Source of the DNA: Anaerolineales bacterium
GTDB lineage: Bacteria; Chloroflexota; Anaerolineae; Anaerolineales; Villigracilaceae
DNA length: 34,871 nucleotides
NCBI GenBank assembly: GCA_019187665.1
Contig: JABARH010000026.1
Span: 1 to 34,871 of the forward strand
Direction of reading: 5' to 3'
In this document: positions 24,320-32,158 of the stretch, piece by piece
Position numbering within the stretch: the first letter of the stretch is position 1
How the letters are laid out: each line of letters opens with the position of its first letter
The notes under the pieces: generated by a model
The model's database searches: none
Told to the model about the DNA's origin: nothing
What the model saw: the letters and a program-made list of their open reading frames with translations, nothing else
Translations under genes and position numbers: made by a program

Positions 24320-27220
24320 ATGGATTTCCTCGACAAACTTAATCAACAACAAAAACAAGCCGTGACCGCAAGGAACGGGCCGGTGCTGGTCCTCGCCGGA
24401 CCCGGGTCCGGCAAGACGCGCGTGTTGACTCAACGTGTCGCTTATCTAATCGCCTCCGAGGGAGTCCGCCCGTATCAAATCCTGGCGGTGACGTTCACCA
24501 ACAAAGCCGCGCGCGAGATGGAACATCGCGTCCAATCCCTGCTCGGCGAGGAAGCCACGCAGGGCATGATGCTCGGCACGTTTCATTCCATTTGCGCCCG
24601 TCTCCTGCGGCGCGAGTCGGAACACCTTCCGCTTGAAAGCAATTTTGTCATTTTCGATTCCGACGACCAGGAACGCATCGTCAAGAGCATCATCCGCGAG
24701 TTCAACCTCGACGAGAAGCGTTATCGTCCCGCCTCGGTCCACGCCTCCATTTCAAAAGCCAAAAACGATTTAATCGGCGCGGACGATTATCCGATCACAA
24801 ATTACCGCGACGAGGTCGTCAAGCGCGTGTACATCGAATATCAAAAACGTCTCATCGCCAGCAACGCCGTGGACTTCGACGACCTGCTGGTCTACACCGC
24901 GCGCCTGCTCGAGGACAATCCGTCAGTACGCGAAAAATACGCGCGCCGATTCGTCCATGTGCTGGTGGACGAATTTCAGGACACGAACATCGCGCAATAC
25001 ACGCTGGTCAAACACCTTTCGTCCGCGCATGGAAATATTTTCTGCGTCGGCGATCCCGATCAGTGTTTTCCGTCTGGCACAAAAGTACACACTCCAAATG
25101 GACCAACAGCAATTGAAAATATAAAAGTTGGCGACGTCGTTTTTGCAGCCAGCGGACTTGGCTCCACAACGGCCTCGCGCGTCACCCATGCGGGCAAACG
25201 ATATTTCAACGGCGATTTGGTCAAAGTCGCGACAAAAAGCGGAAACACGTTCGCGGTCACGCCCAATCACATCATCTTTGCGGCTCCCGCAAAAAAGCGT
25301 CTCCGTGCCATCGCGTCTTCGTGGTTGAAACCGGAATCGTCGGGGCTGAAGCCGCCTTCTCAGTTCATGGAAGCCTTTCAGGCTGGCGCAACCGAGTCGG
25401 GTTTACCCGACTTCCACGCGCTGAGGCGGGGGATTCATCCCCCCGCCGTCACGACGGACAGCAACGCGCTTCACACAGCGCCACAAGATTCATCGTGCGC
25501 TTTTCAGTTGAAAGACGACATGGATATGGCGGTGCTGGATTCTGGCGCTTTCCTCGTAACCAATCCTGCGCGGGATTTTTCCCTCCTTCCCGCCAGCGCT
25601 CTTCGCCCATCCATGATTGCAGCCATTGAAAAAGATGGAACAATTATTGAAGATGTCATCATTGAAGTCAGACGAGAAGCCTATAGCGGACTCGTCTACG
25701 ACTTTGAAGTCGAAAACCTCCACAACTACATTGCAGGCGGGATCGTCGTCCACAATTCCATCTACCGCTGGCGCGGCGCAGACTGGCGCAACGTCCAACG
25801 CTTCGAGCAGGACTTCCCCGACGCGCAGGTGATTCTGCTCGAACAAAATTACCGCTCGCGGCAGAACATCCTCGACGCGGCCATGTCTGTCATAGACCGC
25901 GCCCAGCATCGCCGCAAGAAAAAATTATTCACCGAACGCGGCGCGGGCGAAAAAATATTTTTCTACGAAGCGCCCGACGACTACGCCGAAGCATCCTTCG
26001 TGGTGGACACCATCGCGCAACTCGTCGCCTCGCGCCAACACGAACCGGGCGACTGCGCCGTGATGTATCGCGCCAACGCCATGTCGCGCCTGCTCGAAGA
26101 AGCCTTCCTCGCCGCGCGCCTGCCCTATCGCCTCGTCGGCGCGCAGAGATTCTACGGACGCAAAGAAGTCAAAGACATGATCGCCTTCCTGCGCCTCGTC
26201 CACAACCCCAGCGACGAAGCCAGCCTCGACCGCATCATCAACGTCCCGCCGCGCGGCATTGGCGACAAAACCTTAACGACTCTGCACGTCGCGGCGCGCC
26301 AGGCTGGGGTCACGCCCGGAAGCGTTTTGTTGGATCTCGCGCGCGGATCCGACTCTCCGTTCTGGAATCAATTCAGCGGACGGTCCGTCATCTCACTCGC
26401 CGATTTCGGCGCGTCCCTCGCCAACTGGAAAGCGGCTTCGCCCTCGCTGACCGTCCCCGAACTTTTTGATCGCATCGCCAGCGATTTGAATTACAAGGAT
26501 TACATTGACGATCAAAGCGAAGAAGGCAAAGACCGCTGGGAAAACGTGCAAGAGTTAAAACGGCTCGCCCAGGAATATTCCACGCGCACGCTCGACGAAT
26601 TTTTGGAAAACGTCGCGCTCGTCTCGGACCAGGACACATTGACAGATGGCAACGTCCCAACGCTTCTCACCCTCCACGCCGCCAAAGGACTCGAATTCGG
26701 CGCGGTCTTCATCGTCGGACTCGACGATGGCATCCTGCCGCACAGCCGCTCGTTCGACGAACCCGAAGCGATGGAGGAGGAGCGCAGACTCTTTTACGTC
26801 GGCATCACGCGCGCCAAAGATAGACTCTATTTATTGCGCGCCGTCCAGCGCGGCGGACGCGGCTACAACGAGGAGCAACTTCCCTCGCGCTACCTCGACG
26901 ATCTGCCCGCCGAATTATTGCAGGGACGCTCGCGCACGGGACGTTCCCTGCGCGGTCCTGCGACTTCGCTCAGGACAAGCCGCGCGCCCGAAGAGACAAC
27001 CTGGCCGCGTCCTCACCCGCTTTCCCGCCAGGAGGGACGCGCCGCGCCCGTTGTCGAACAAAAATATCGCGCAGGCACGCGCGTCAAACATCCCACCTGG
27101 GGCGAAGGCATCGTGCTCGATTCGCGCGTGGATGGCGAGGACGAACTGGTGGACGTGGTTTTTGAATCGGTCGGGATTAAACGTCTCGCCGCGAGTCTGG
27201 CAAATTTGAAAATAATTTAA
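24320..27220 (+). CDS. pcrA: PcrA/UvrD-type DNA helicase interrupted by an intein
   Basis: The precursor has 966 residues; after removal of the intein (249-479) the helicase has 735, the normal size for PcrA. Superfamily 1A motifs are in order: Walker A AGPGSGKT (26-33), TFTNKAAREM, VDEFQDTN (motif II), GDPDQ-intein-SIYRWRGAD (motif III), LEQNYRS (IV), TLHAAKGLEF (V), RRLFYVGITRAKDRLYL (VI). The C-terminal GTRVKHPTWGEGIVLD tudor-like domain is typical of PcrA. It unwinds DNA 3'-5' in nucleotide excision repair and replication-conflict resolution. No good ribosome site precedes the ATG. A palindromic repeat lies in frame in the C-terminal linker at 26955-26976. Confidence 0.93.
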   Translation: MDFLDKLNQQQKQAVTARNGPVLVLAGPGSGKTRVLTQRVAYLIASEGVRPYQILAVTFTNKAAREMEHRVQSLLGEEATQGMMLGTFHSICARLLRRESEHLPLESNFVIFDSDDQERIVKSIIREFNLDEKRYRPASVHASISKAKNDLIGADDYPITNYRDEVVKRVYIEYQKRLIASNAVDFDDLLVYTARLLEDNPSVREKYARRFVHVLVDEFQDTNIAQYTLVKHLSSAHGNIFCVGDPDQCFPSGTKVHTPNGPTAIENIKVGDVVFAASGLGSTTASRVTHAGKRYFNGDLVKVATKSGNTFAVTPNHIIFAAPAKKRLRAIASSWLKPESSGLKPPSQFMEAFQAGATESGLPDFHALRRGIHPPAVTTDSNALHTAPQDSSCAFQLKDDMDMAVLDSGAFLVTNPARDFSLLPASALRPSMIAAIEKDGTIIEDVIIEVRREAYSGLVYDFEVENLHNYIAGGIVVHNSIYRWRGADWRNVQRFEQDFPDAQVILLEQNYRSRQNILDAAMSVIDRAQHRRKKKLFTERGAGEKIFFYEAPDDYAEASFVVDTIAQLVASRQHEPGDCAVMYRANAMSRLLEEAFLAARLPYRLVGAQRFYGRKEVKDMIAFLRLVHNPSDEASLDRIINVPPRGIGDKTLTTLHVAARQAGVTPGSVLLDLARGSDSPFWNQFSGRSVISLADFGASLANWKAASPSLTVPELFDRIASDLNYKDYIDDQSEEGKDRWENVQELKRLAQEYSTRTLDEFLENVALVSDQDTLTDGNVPTLLTLHAAKGLEFGAVFIVGLDDGILPHSRSFDEPEAMEEERRLFYVGITRAKDRLYLLRAVQRGGRGYNEEQLPSRYLDDLPAELLQGRSRTGRSLRGPATSLRTSRAPEETTWPRPHPLSRQEGRAAPVVEQKYRAGTRVKHPTWGEGIVLDSRVDGEDELVDVVFESVGIKRLAASLANLKII
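25064..25756 (+). mobile_element. Mini-intein in helicase motif III
   Basis: The 231-residue insertion starts with Cys1 (CFPSGTKVHTPNG, splicing block A). Block B is GNTFAVTPNH. It ends with block F VYDFEVENLHNYIAGG and block G VVHN, followed by Ser as the +1 residue of the extein. All residues needed for splicing (Cys1, block B Thr/His, penultimate His, terminal Asn, +1 Ser) are present. There is no LAGLIDADG or HNH homing-endonuclease motif, so it cannot home by itself. The linker of about 120 residues is low in conserved structure and holds palindromic DNA. The site lies in the ATP-sensing motif III, so the helicase needs splicing to work. Confidence 0.92.
25395..25447. repeat. Two palindromes within the intein linker
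   Basis: AGTCGGGT-TT-ACCCGACT (25395-25412) and GGCGGGGG-ATTCAT-CCCCCCGCC (25425-25447) lie in the former endonuclease region. The second resembles the GGCGGGTTCATCCCC part of the RHS-module repeat near 2419. They are translated without a stop. Confidence 0.6.
26955..26976. repeat. Short palindromic repeat in the pcrA C-terminal linker
   Basis: GTCCTG and CAGGAC enclose CGACTTCGCT, in which CGA and TCG can also pair. It is read as GPATSLRTS between the helicase core and the tudor-like end. It resembles a motif I recall as frequent in Chloroflexota genomes. Confidence 0.45.
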
Positions 27221-27225
27221 GAGCA

Positions 27226-27260
27226 GATCATGGTCAATGGATCATGGTTCATGGTTCATT
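27226..27260. repeat. Heptanucleotide tandem repeat between pcrA and the aldo/keto reductase
   Basis: Five 7-base units: GATCATG, GTCAATG, GATCATG, GTTCATG, GTTCATT. It begins 6 bases after the pcrA stop. Same unit length as the repeat in the RHS gene but different sequence. Confidence 0.8.
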
Positions 27261-27303
27261 AACTACGATCTATCTCCGTCCTCCATTATCAAAGGAGTTC
27301 CCC

Positions 27304-28284
27304 ATGCAATACGTCAATCTCGGAAAAACTGGAATGAAAGTTTCGCGCTTGTGTCTCGGCATGATGACCTACGGCTCGAAAAAATGGCGTGAGTGGGTTT
27401 TGGATGAAGAGCAAGCCAAACCGTTCATCGAACGCGCGTTGGAAGCGGGAATTAATTTCTTCGATACCGCCGACGTTTACTCCATCGGCGAAAGCGAACG
27501 GATCACGGGCAACCTGCTCAAACATTTTGGCGTCAAGCGCGAGCATGTGATCGTGGCGACAAAAGTAAATAATCGCATGAGCAAGGATGTGAACGACAGC
27601 GGACTCTCGCGCAAGCACATCCTGGACTCGATTGATCAATCGCTTAAGCGTTTGCAAATGGATTATGTTGACTTATATCAAATCCATCGCTGGGACGATG
27701 AGACGCCCATCGAAGAGACGATGGAAGCGTTGAACGATGTGGTGCGCGCGGGCAAGGCGCGTTACATCGGCGCGTCGTCCATGTCCGCGTGGCAATTCGC
27801 CAAGGCACAGCACATCGCGGAACGCCACGGTTGGGCGCGCTTCGTCTCGATGCAGAATCACTACAACCTCGTCTACCGCGAGGAGGAGCGCGAGATGATC
27901 CCGCTGTGTTTGGATCAAGGCGTGGGACTCATTCCGTGGAGTCCGCTGGCGCGCGGGTTTTTGGCGGGCAACCGACAGCGCGGCGGAGGCGGCACGACGA
28001 CCCGCTCGCAAAGCGATCCGTTCGCCAACGAATTGTATTTCCGCGAGGAGGATTTCCAAATGGTGGAGCGCGCGCAAGCCATTGGAAAAACCCGCGGCGC
28101 AAGCGCACCGCAGGTCGCGCTGGCGTGGATCTTGAGCAAGCCATATATCGCCGCGCCCATCATCGGCGCGAGCAAGATGGATCACCTGAATCAAGCCATC
28201 GCCGCGCTCGAGATCGCGTTGACTGACGATGAAGTGAAATCGCTCGAAGAGTTGTACCAGCCGCATCCCATCCTCGGTCATTGA
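27304..28284 (+). CDS. Aldo/keto reductase
   Basis: The 326-residue NADPH-dependent oxidoreductase of the AKR superfamily has a TIM barrel and is cytoplasmic. The catalytic tetrad is Asp54, Tyr59 (FFDTADVYSIGESE), Lys87 (VATKV) and His128 (LYQIHRWD). The cofactor-binding end IIGASKMDHLNQAIAAL is typical. The sequence type (TGMKVSRLCLGMMTYG) is like the YajO/YghZ-related group, acting on aldehydes or ketones; the true substrate cannot be told. The ATG at 27304 has AAAGGAG six bases upstream; an upstream in-frame ATG at 27244 lies in the tandem repeat and is rejected. Confidence 0.92.
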   Translation: MQYVNLGKTGMKVSRLCLGMMTYGSKKWREWVLDEEQAKPFIERALEAGINFFDTADVYSIGESERITGNLLKHFGVKREHVIVATKVNNRMSKDVNDSGLSRKHILDSIDQSLKRLQMDYVDLYQIHRWDDETPIEETMEALNDVVRAGKARYIGASSMSAWQFAKAQHIAERHGWARFVSMQNHYNLVYREEEREMIPLCLDQGVGLIPWSPLARGFLAGNRQRGGGGTTTRSQSDPFANELYFREEDFQMVERAQAIGKTRGASAPQVALAWILSKPYIAAPIIGASKMDHLNQAIAALEIALTDDEVKSLEELYQPHPILGH

Positions 28285-28290
28285 TCGAGA

Positions 28291-28336
28291 GTTAACGAAA
28301 GACAGCCGCCTCGCGAGGCGGCTGTCTTTCGTTAAC
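28291..28336. terminator. 46-base perfect palindrome, bidirectional terminator
   Basis: GTTAACGAAAGACAGCCGCC and the following TCG pair perfectly with the mirror arm (23 bases each, no spacer). It lies between two converging genes, the aldo/keto reductase and the DUF7452 lipoprotein. CTTTCGTT at each end gives short T-rich tails. Confidence 0.75.
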
Positions 28337-28354
28337 CCGCGCGTGATAAAAAAT

Positions 28355-29443
28355 CTATCCGCCGAAGACCATCACGTTAAAGGATGCGCCCGGCGGCATG
28401 GCAGACAGGTCCTGGTTGAAGATCGCCCACTTGTTATCCGAGGCAGAGTACCACACGCCAAGCGCAGACGGATCGTACACTCCACCACTGCCGCCCGGAT
28501 TCCAGTTCGCCGTCACAAAAATGACCGCATTGGGATTGTTGTTCGAGGCTGGATGGTTAATGAGCGTATAGTTCGAGACCGTGTTGCCCGCATTGGCGGT
28601 ATGCACATACACGCGCGGGTTGGTTTGGGGAATCAACACATTGAAGGATGTTCCAGCCGGCATGGCGGAAAGATCCTGATTGAAGACCGCCCACCGATCC
28701 GTCGCGCCGTTATACCAGACCCCGATGGGGGCCGGGTTATACACGCCGCTCCCGCCGCCCGGATTCCAATTGACGGTGACGAAAAAGACCGCATCCGGAT
28801 TATTGTTGAGCGCCCCCTTATTGATGGTGGTGTAATTCGAGGTGATATTGCCCGCGCTCGCAGTATGGACGAACGAAAGGATGTTGGAGGAGGGAATCAA
28901 TACATTGAAGGCGGCATTCAAGGGCATCGTCGAGGTATCTTCATTAAAGATGGACCACTTGTTCGAGCCGCCATTAAACCACACCCCCACGGCTGGGGTG
29001 TTATAGGTCCCGCCGCTTCCCCCCGGGTTCCAGTTCGCCGTAACCATGATGATCTTGTTCGCGTCACCGTTGATGGCGCTGTTGTTCACATCCGTGTAGT
29101 TCGAGGTGGTATTCCCCCCGTTCGCCGCATGGATCAGACGCGAGCCAAGCCCCGAAGCAGGCGGCGGCTCCGGCGTTTTTGTGACGGTCGAGGTCGCGGA
29201 TGGAAGCGGAGTGAAGGTCGCCGCGGCGGTGGAGGACGGAATGGATGTAAAGGTGGGAAGCGGCTGGACGATCGTGGGCAGGACCGCGGTGGTCGGTGAA
29301 GCGGCTTGCGCCGTTGGAAGCGGAGCCGCCTCGGAGGTGGTCGTCACCAAAACAATGACCGGCGTGGGCGTGGCGGATGGAAGCGAGCAGTTCAAACTGG
29401 CAAGCGCGAGAACGGTCAATAAAAAGAGGGCGGGATTTTTCAT
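28355..29443 (-). CDS. Lipoprotein with three DUF7452 repeats
   Basis: The 362-residue protein has a signal ending in LASLNC (Cys19, atypical lipobox) and a Ser/Thr/Pro-rich stalk to about residue 98. Three tandem repeats of about 86 residues follow (starting near 103, 190 and 276). Each repeat has a HTA-x-AGN-x-x-SNYT start, a VTxNWNPGG strand, GVWY/F and [KR]WxIFN[QE]D...MP...FNVL, which I recognise as DUF7452. Function unknown; a surface-exposed binding or adhesive module is plausible. AGAAGGAG lies before the ATG. Repeats 2 and 3 are most alike. Confidence 0.75.
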   Translation of the reverse strand: MKNPALFLLTVLALASLNCSLPSATPTPVIVLVTTTSEAAPLPTAQAASPTTAVLPTIVQPLPTFTSIPSSTAAATFTPLPSATSTVTKTPEPPPASGLGSRLIHAANGGNTTSNYTDVNNSAINGDANKIIMVTANWNPGGSGGTYNTPAVGVWFNGGSNKWSIFNEDTSTMPLNAAFNVLIPSSNILSFVHTASAGNITSNYTTINKGALNNNPDAVFFVTVNWNPGGGSGVYNPAPIGVWYNGATDRWAVFNQDLSAMPAGTSFNVLIPQTNPRVYVHTANAGNTVSNYTLINHPASNNNPNAVIFVTANWNPGGSGGVYDPSALGVWYSASDNKWAIFNQDLSAMPPGASFNVMVFGG

Positions 29444-29469
29444 CGCTAATCTCCTTCTGGGTTGATGAG

Positions 29470-29475
29470 ATTATA
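29470..29475 (-). promoter_or_regulatory. -10 box for the DUF7452 lipoprotein
   Basis: Perfect TATAAT on the minus strand 26 bases before the ATG, without a clear -35 box. Start of transcription would be near 29462. Confidence 0.45.
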
Positions 29476-29592
29476 CATGCGCTGGAATCGAATACCATCG
29501 CCATTTCTTCCCATTCGACTTTTCAACCCGGGGCGGGTTCGCGCCATTTCACGGGTACAATTTTGCCACGCCTCATTTAAAAAGGAAACATC

Positions 29593-31311
29593 ATGAACTT
29601 CAAAAACCTTCCCGTCGATTCAGAATCCATCCTCGCCATGACCTGGTCCGACTACGAACCCTATTACGCCGACCTCGAGACTCGCGCTCTGGACTCCTCC
29701 ACACTGGATCAGTGGATGGACGATTGGTCTGCCCTCGCCGCCTGCGTGGACGAACAATTCACCCGCCTGCAGATTCCCACCACACAGCATACCGCGGACG
29801 AGGAGATTCAAAAACGCTATACCGATTTTATCGAAGAGGTTCAATCCCCCGCCAAAACCGCCGACCAGCATCTCATTAAAAAACTACTCGAGAGCGGACT
29901 CCAGCCGCAAGGCTACACCGTCGCGTTTAAGATGATGAAAGCCGAGGCGGATACCTTCCGCGAATCCAACCTGCCGCTTCTGGCGGAGGAACAGAAACTC
30001 GTCACCGAATACGACCGCATCATCGGCGCGGAAACTGTGATGTGGAACGGCGAGGAAAAAACCGCAGGGCAAATGCTCAGCATCTTCCGCTACGATCCGG
30101 ACCGCGACGTGCGCGAACGCGCCTGGAAAGCCGTGCGCGAACGAAAATATCAGGACCGCGATGCCGTCAATGAATTGTGGGGCAAATTCATGAAGGTGCG
30201 GCAGCGGATCACAACCAACGCCGGACTGCCGGACTATCGCGCCTACATGTGGAAGAAACGCTTCCGCTTTGACTACACTCCCGAAGACTGCAAATCCTTC
30301 CACGCCGCCATCGAGGAAGTTGTGGTGCCAGCCGCGCAACGCATCTACGAACGCCGCCAGAAAATGCTGGGGTTGGAAGTCATCCGCCCATGGGATGTCA
30401 ACATAGATCCATTTCACCGCCCGGCGTTACATCCCGCCGAAACCGTCGAGGAATTGAACGCGAAAGCCCTGAACGTGTTCGGGCATGTGGATCCGATTTT
30501 CCGTCAGCGTTATCAAACCATGATGGACCATCATCTGCTCGACCTGGACAGCCGCAAAAACAAAGCCGGTGGCGCATACAGCCTCGGCTTCAATGTTGCA
30601 AACCTGCCCTTCATCTTTATGAGTCACACAAACTCCCCGCTGGATGTGGCAACCATCCTGCACGAAGGCGGCCATGCGTTCCATTCCTTCGAAGCCGCCC
30701 ATTTACAATTCCACCAAAAAGCGGAGCAGTATGTCCCGGCCGAGTTTGCCGAAGTCGCCTCGATGGGCATGGAATTGCTCGCCGCGCCCTACCTCACCCA
30801 AAAGAACGGCGGATACTACACGGAAGAAGAAAGCGCGCGCGCCCGCATCGAACACATGCAAGGCGCGATCCTCTTCTGGCCCTACATGGCATTGGTAGAC
30901 ATCTTCCAACATTGGATCTACGAAAATCACGAAGAAGCCAGCGACGGTCAACGCTGTGAAACAAAATGGGGCGAACTATGGGACCGCTACATGAAAGGCA
31001 TTGATTACAGCGGGCTGGAAAAATATAAAAACATCCACTGGCACGGGCAGGGACACATTCACACTTCGCCGTTCTATTATGTCGAGTACGGTCTTGCCCA
31101 ACTGGGCGCGGTGCAGGTCTTTGGCAACGCGATCAAGGATCAAAAGAAAGCCGTGGAAGATTATCGCCGCGCCCTCTCGCTCGGTTCGACCGTCCCTCTG
31201 CCGGAATTGTTCCAAGCGGCTGGCGCGAGATTTGCGTTCGACTCACAAACCTTAAAAGACGCGGTTGACCTGCTGGAAAACGAAATCGCAAAACAAGAAA
31301 CCCAACTCTAG
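29593..31311 (+). CDS. M3B family oligoendopeptidase F-like metallopeptidase
   Basis: The 572-residue zinc metallopeptidase cleaves oligopeptides in the cytoplasm. The HExxH motif is H357-E-G-G-H361 (HEGGHAFHS), with the third ligand probably Glu387 (EFAEVASMGMEL). The substrate-binding motif GHIHTSPFYYVEYGLAQLGA near 485 is typical of the M3B/PepF branch. No signal peptide. AAAGGAA lies six bases before the ATG. It could digest peptides taken up by the ABC importers if those carry peptides, but they are not linked in an operon. Confidence 0.9.
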   Translation: MNFKNLPVDSESILAMTWSDYEPYYADLETRALDSSTLDQWMDDWSALAACVDEQFTRLQIPTTQHTADEEIQKRYTDFIEEVQSPAKTADQHLIKKLLESGLQPQGYTVAFKMMKAEADTFRESNLPLLAEEQKLVTEYDRIIGAETVMWNGEEKTAGQMLSIFRYDPDRDVRERAWKAVRERKYQDRDAVNELWGKFMKVRQRITTNAGLPDYRAYMWKKRFRFDYTPEDCKSFHAAIEEVVVPAAQRIYERRQKMLGLEVIRPWDVNIDPFHRPALHPAETVEELNAKALNVFGHVDPIFRQRYQTMMDHHLLDLDSRKNKAGGAYSLGFNVANLPFIFMSHTNSPLDVATILHEGGHAFHSFEAAHLQFHQKAEQYVPAEFAEVASMGMELLAAPYLTQKNGGYYTEEESARARIEHMQGAILFWPYMALVDIFQHWIYENHEEASDGQRCETKWGELWDRYMKGIDYSGLEKYKNIHWHGQGHIHTSPFYYVEYGLAQLGAVQVFGNAIKDQKKAVEDYRRALSLGSTVPLPELFQAAGARFAFDSQTLKDAVDLLENEIAKQETQL

Positions 31312-31382
31312 CCGCCTCCTGCCCGCCCCCCCCAATGCGGATTCGCCCTCGCCAGCCGCGACCTGAATTTGGAGCATATTAA

Positions 31383-31946
31383 ATGAACGGAAAGATTCTC
31401 TGGGAGCTGTTCGTCGTCTTCTCGCGCGTGGCGCTATTCTCCTGGGGCGGCGGACCCGCCTCCATGGGATTAATGCAGCGCGAGGTGGTCGCGGCGGGCT
31501 GGACCACGCCCGAAGAATTCGCCGACGCGCTTGCCCTCGGCAACGCCCTGCCCGGACCGATCTCACCGCAGGTCTCGGCCTACTTCGGTTATAAACTGGC
31601 GGGACTGCCGGGCGCAATCTCTGCTGTGACCGGCACTGTCCTGCCGGCGACTCTCTTGATGCTGGTGATGATCGTTTTCTTCTTTGGCATTAAAGACAGC
31701 CCGGCGGTGGGGTCCATGCTCAAAGCCGTGCGGCCGGTCATCATCGGCCTGCTTTTATGGACGGCGTACACAATGGCCTTTACCGTGTTCAACGCCTCAA
31801 CCGGCGGTTGGGGAGCGGGCCTGCTCGGCAACTGGGACAAGGTCATCATTGCGCTGGCGGCCTTTGCCCTGCTCGCGTTGACCGAAGTCAACCCGGCCTG
31901 GCTGGTGCTGGCCGCGGCCGTCTTTGGCTATGTAGTGTACCGATAG
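31383..31946 (+). CDS. Chromate transporter family protein, single short CHR domain
   Basis: The 187-residue membrane protein has one CHR domain with the signature FSWGGGPASMGLMQRE, then LALGNALPGPISPQVSAYFGYKLAG and four to five hydrophobic helices. Short-chain ChrA proteins are usually encoded as adjacent pairs; here no partner follows, and 31947-32158 has no room for one. GGAG lies eight bases before the ATG, 71 bases after the peptidase stop, possibly on the same transcript. Export of chromate is known for some members only. Confidence 0.85.
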   Translation: MNGKILWELFVVFSRVALFSWGGGPASMGLMQREVVAAGWTTPEEFADALALGNALPGPISPQVSAYFGYKLAGLPGAISAVTGTVLPATLLMLVMIVFFFGIKDSPAVGSMLKAVRPVIIGLLLWTAYTMAFTVFNASTGGWGAGLLGNWDKVIIALAAFALLALTEVNPAWLVLAAAVFGYVVYR

Positions 31947-32044
31947 CGCTTTTCCTGCCGATGAACGGGGATCTGCAGCCCTGATCGGGACGCCCCAAAC
32001 CAGGAAAATGTATTCGTTGCCAGGATGTTCGCCTGTCCGCAAAT

Positions 32045-32083
32045 CGGCGCAAGAAAGCGCCTTTTACGCCCAAAAAATCGAGG
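32045..32083 (+). repeat. 39-base interspersed repeat with terminator shape, copy 2
   Basis: CGGCGCAAGAAAGCGCC hairpin followed by TTTTACGCCCA6TCGAG; partner of the minus-strand copy at 23657-23695. Here it lies 100 bases after chrA in the right orientation to end its transcript. Confidence 0.6.
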
Positions 32084-32158
32084 CCGTCAGCGTTCTCCAA
32101 CGCTGGGCGAATCGAAAATCATGGTTGTATTTCGGCCGCTTTCTGCTACACTACCTGC

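Noticed and set aside
28343..29299. 318-codon plus-strand frame opposite the DUF7452 lipoprotein
   Set aside because: Its Arg-rich repeats are the antisense of the three DUF7452 repeats; signal peptide and repeats support the minus strand.
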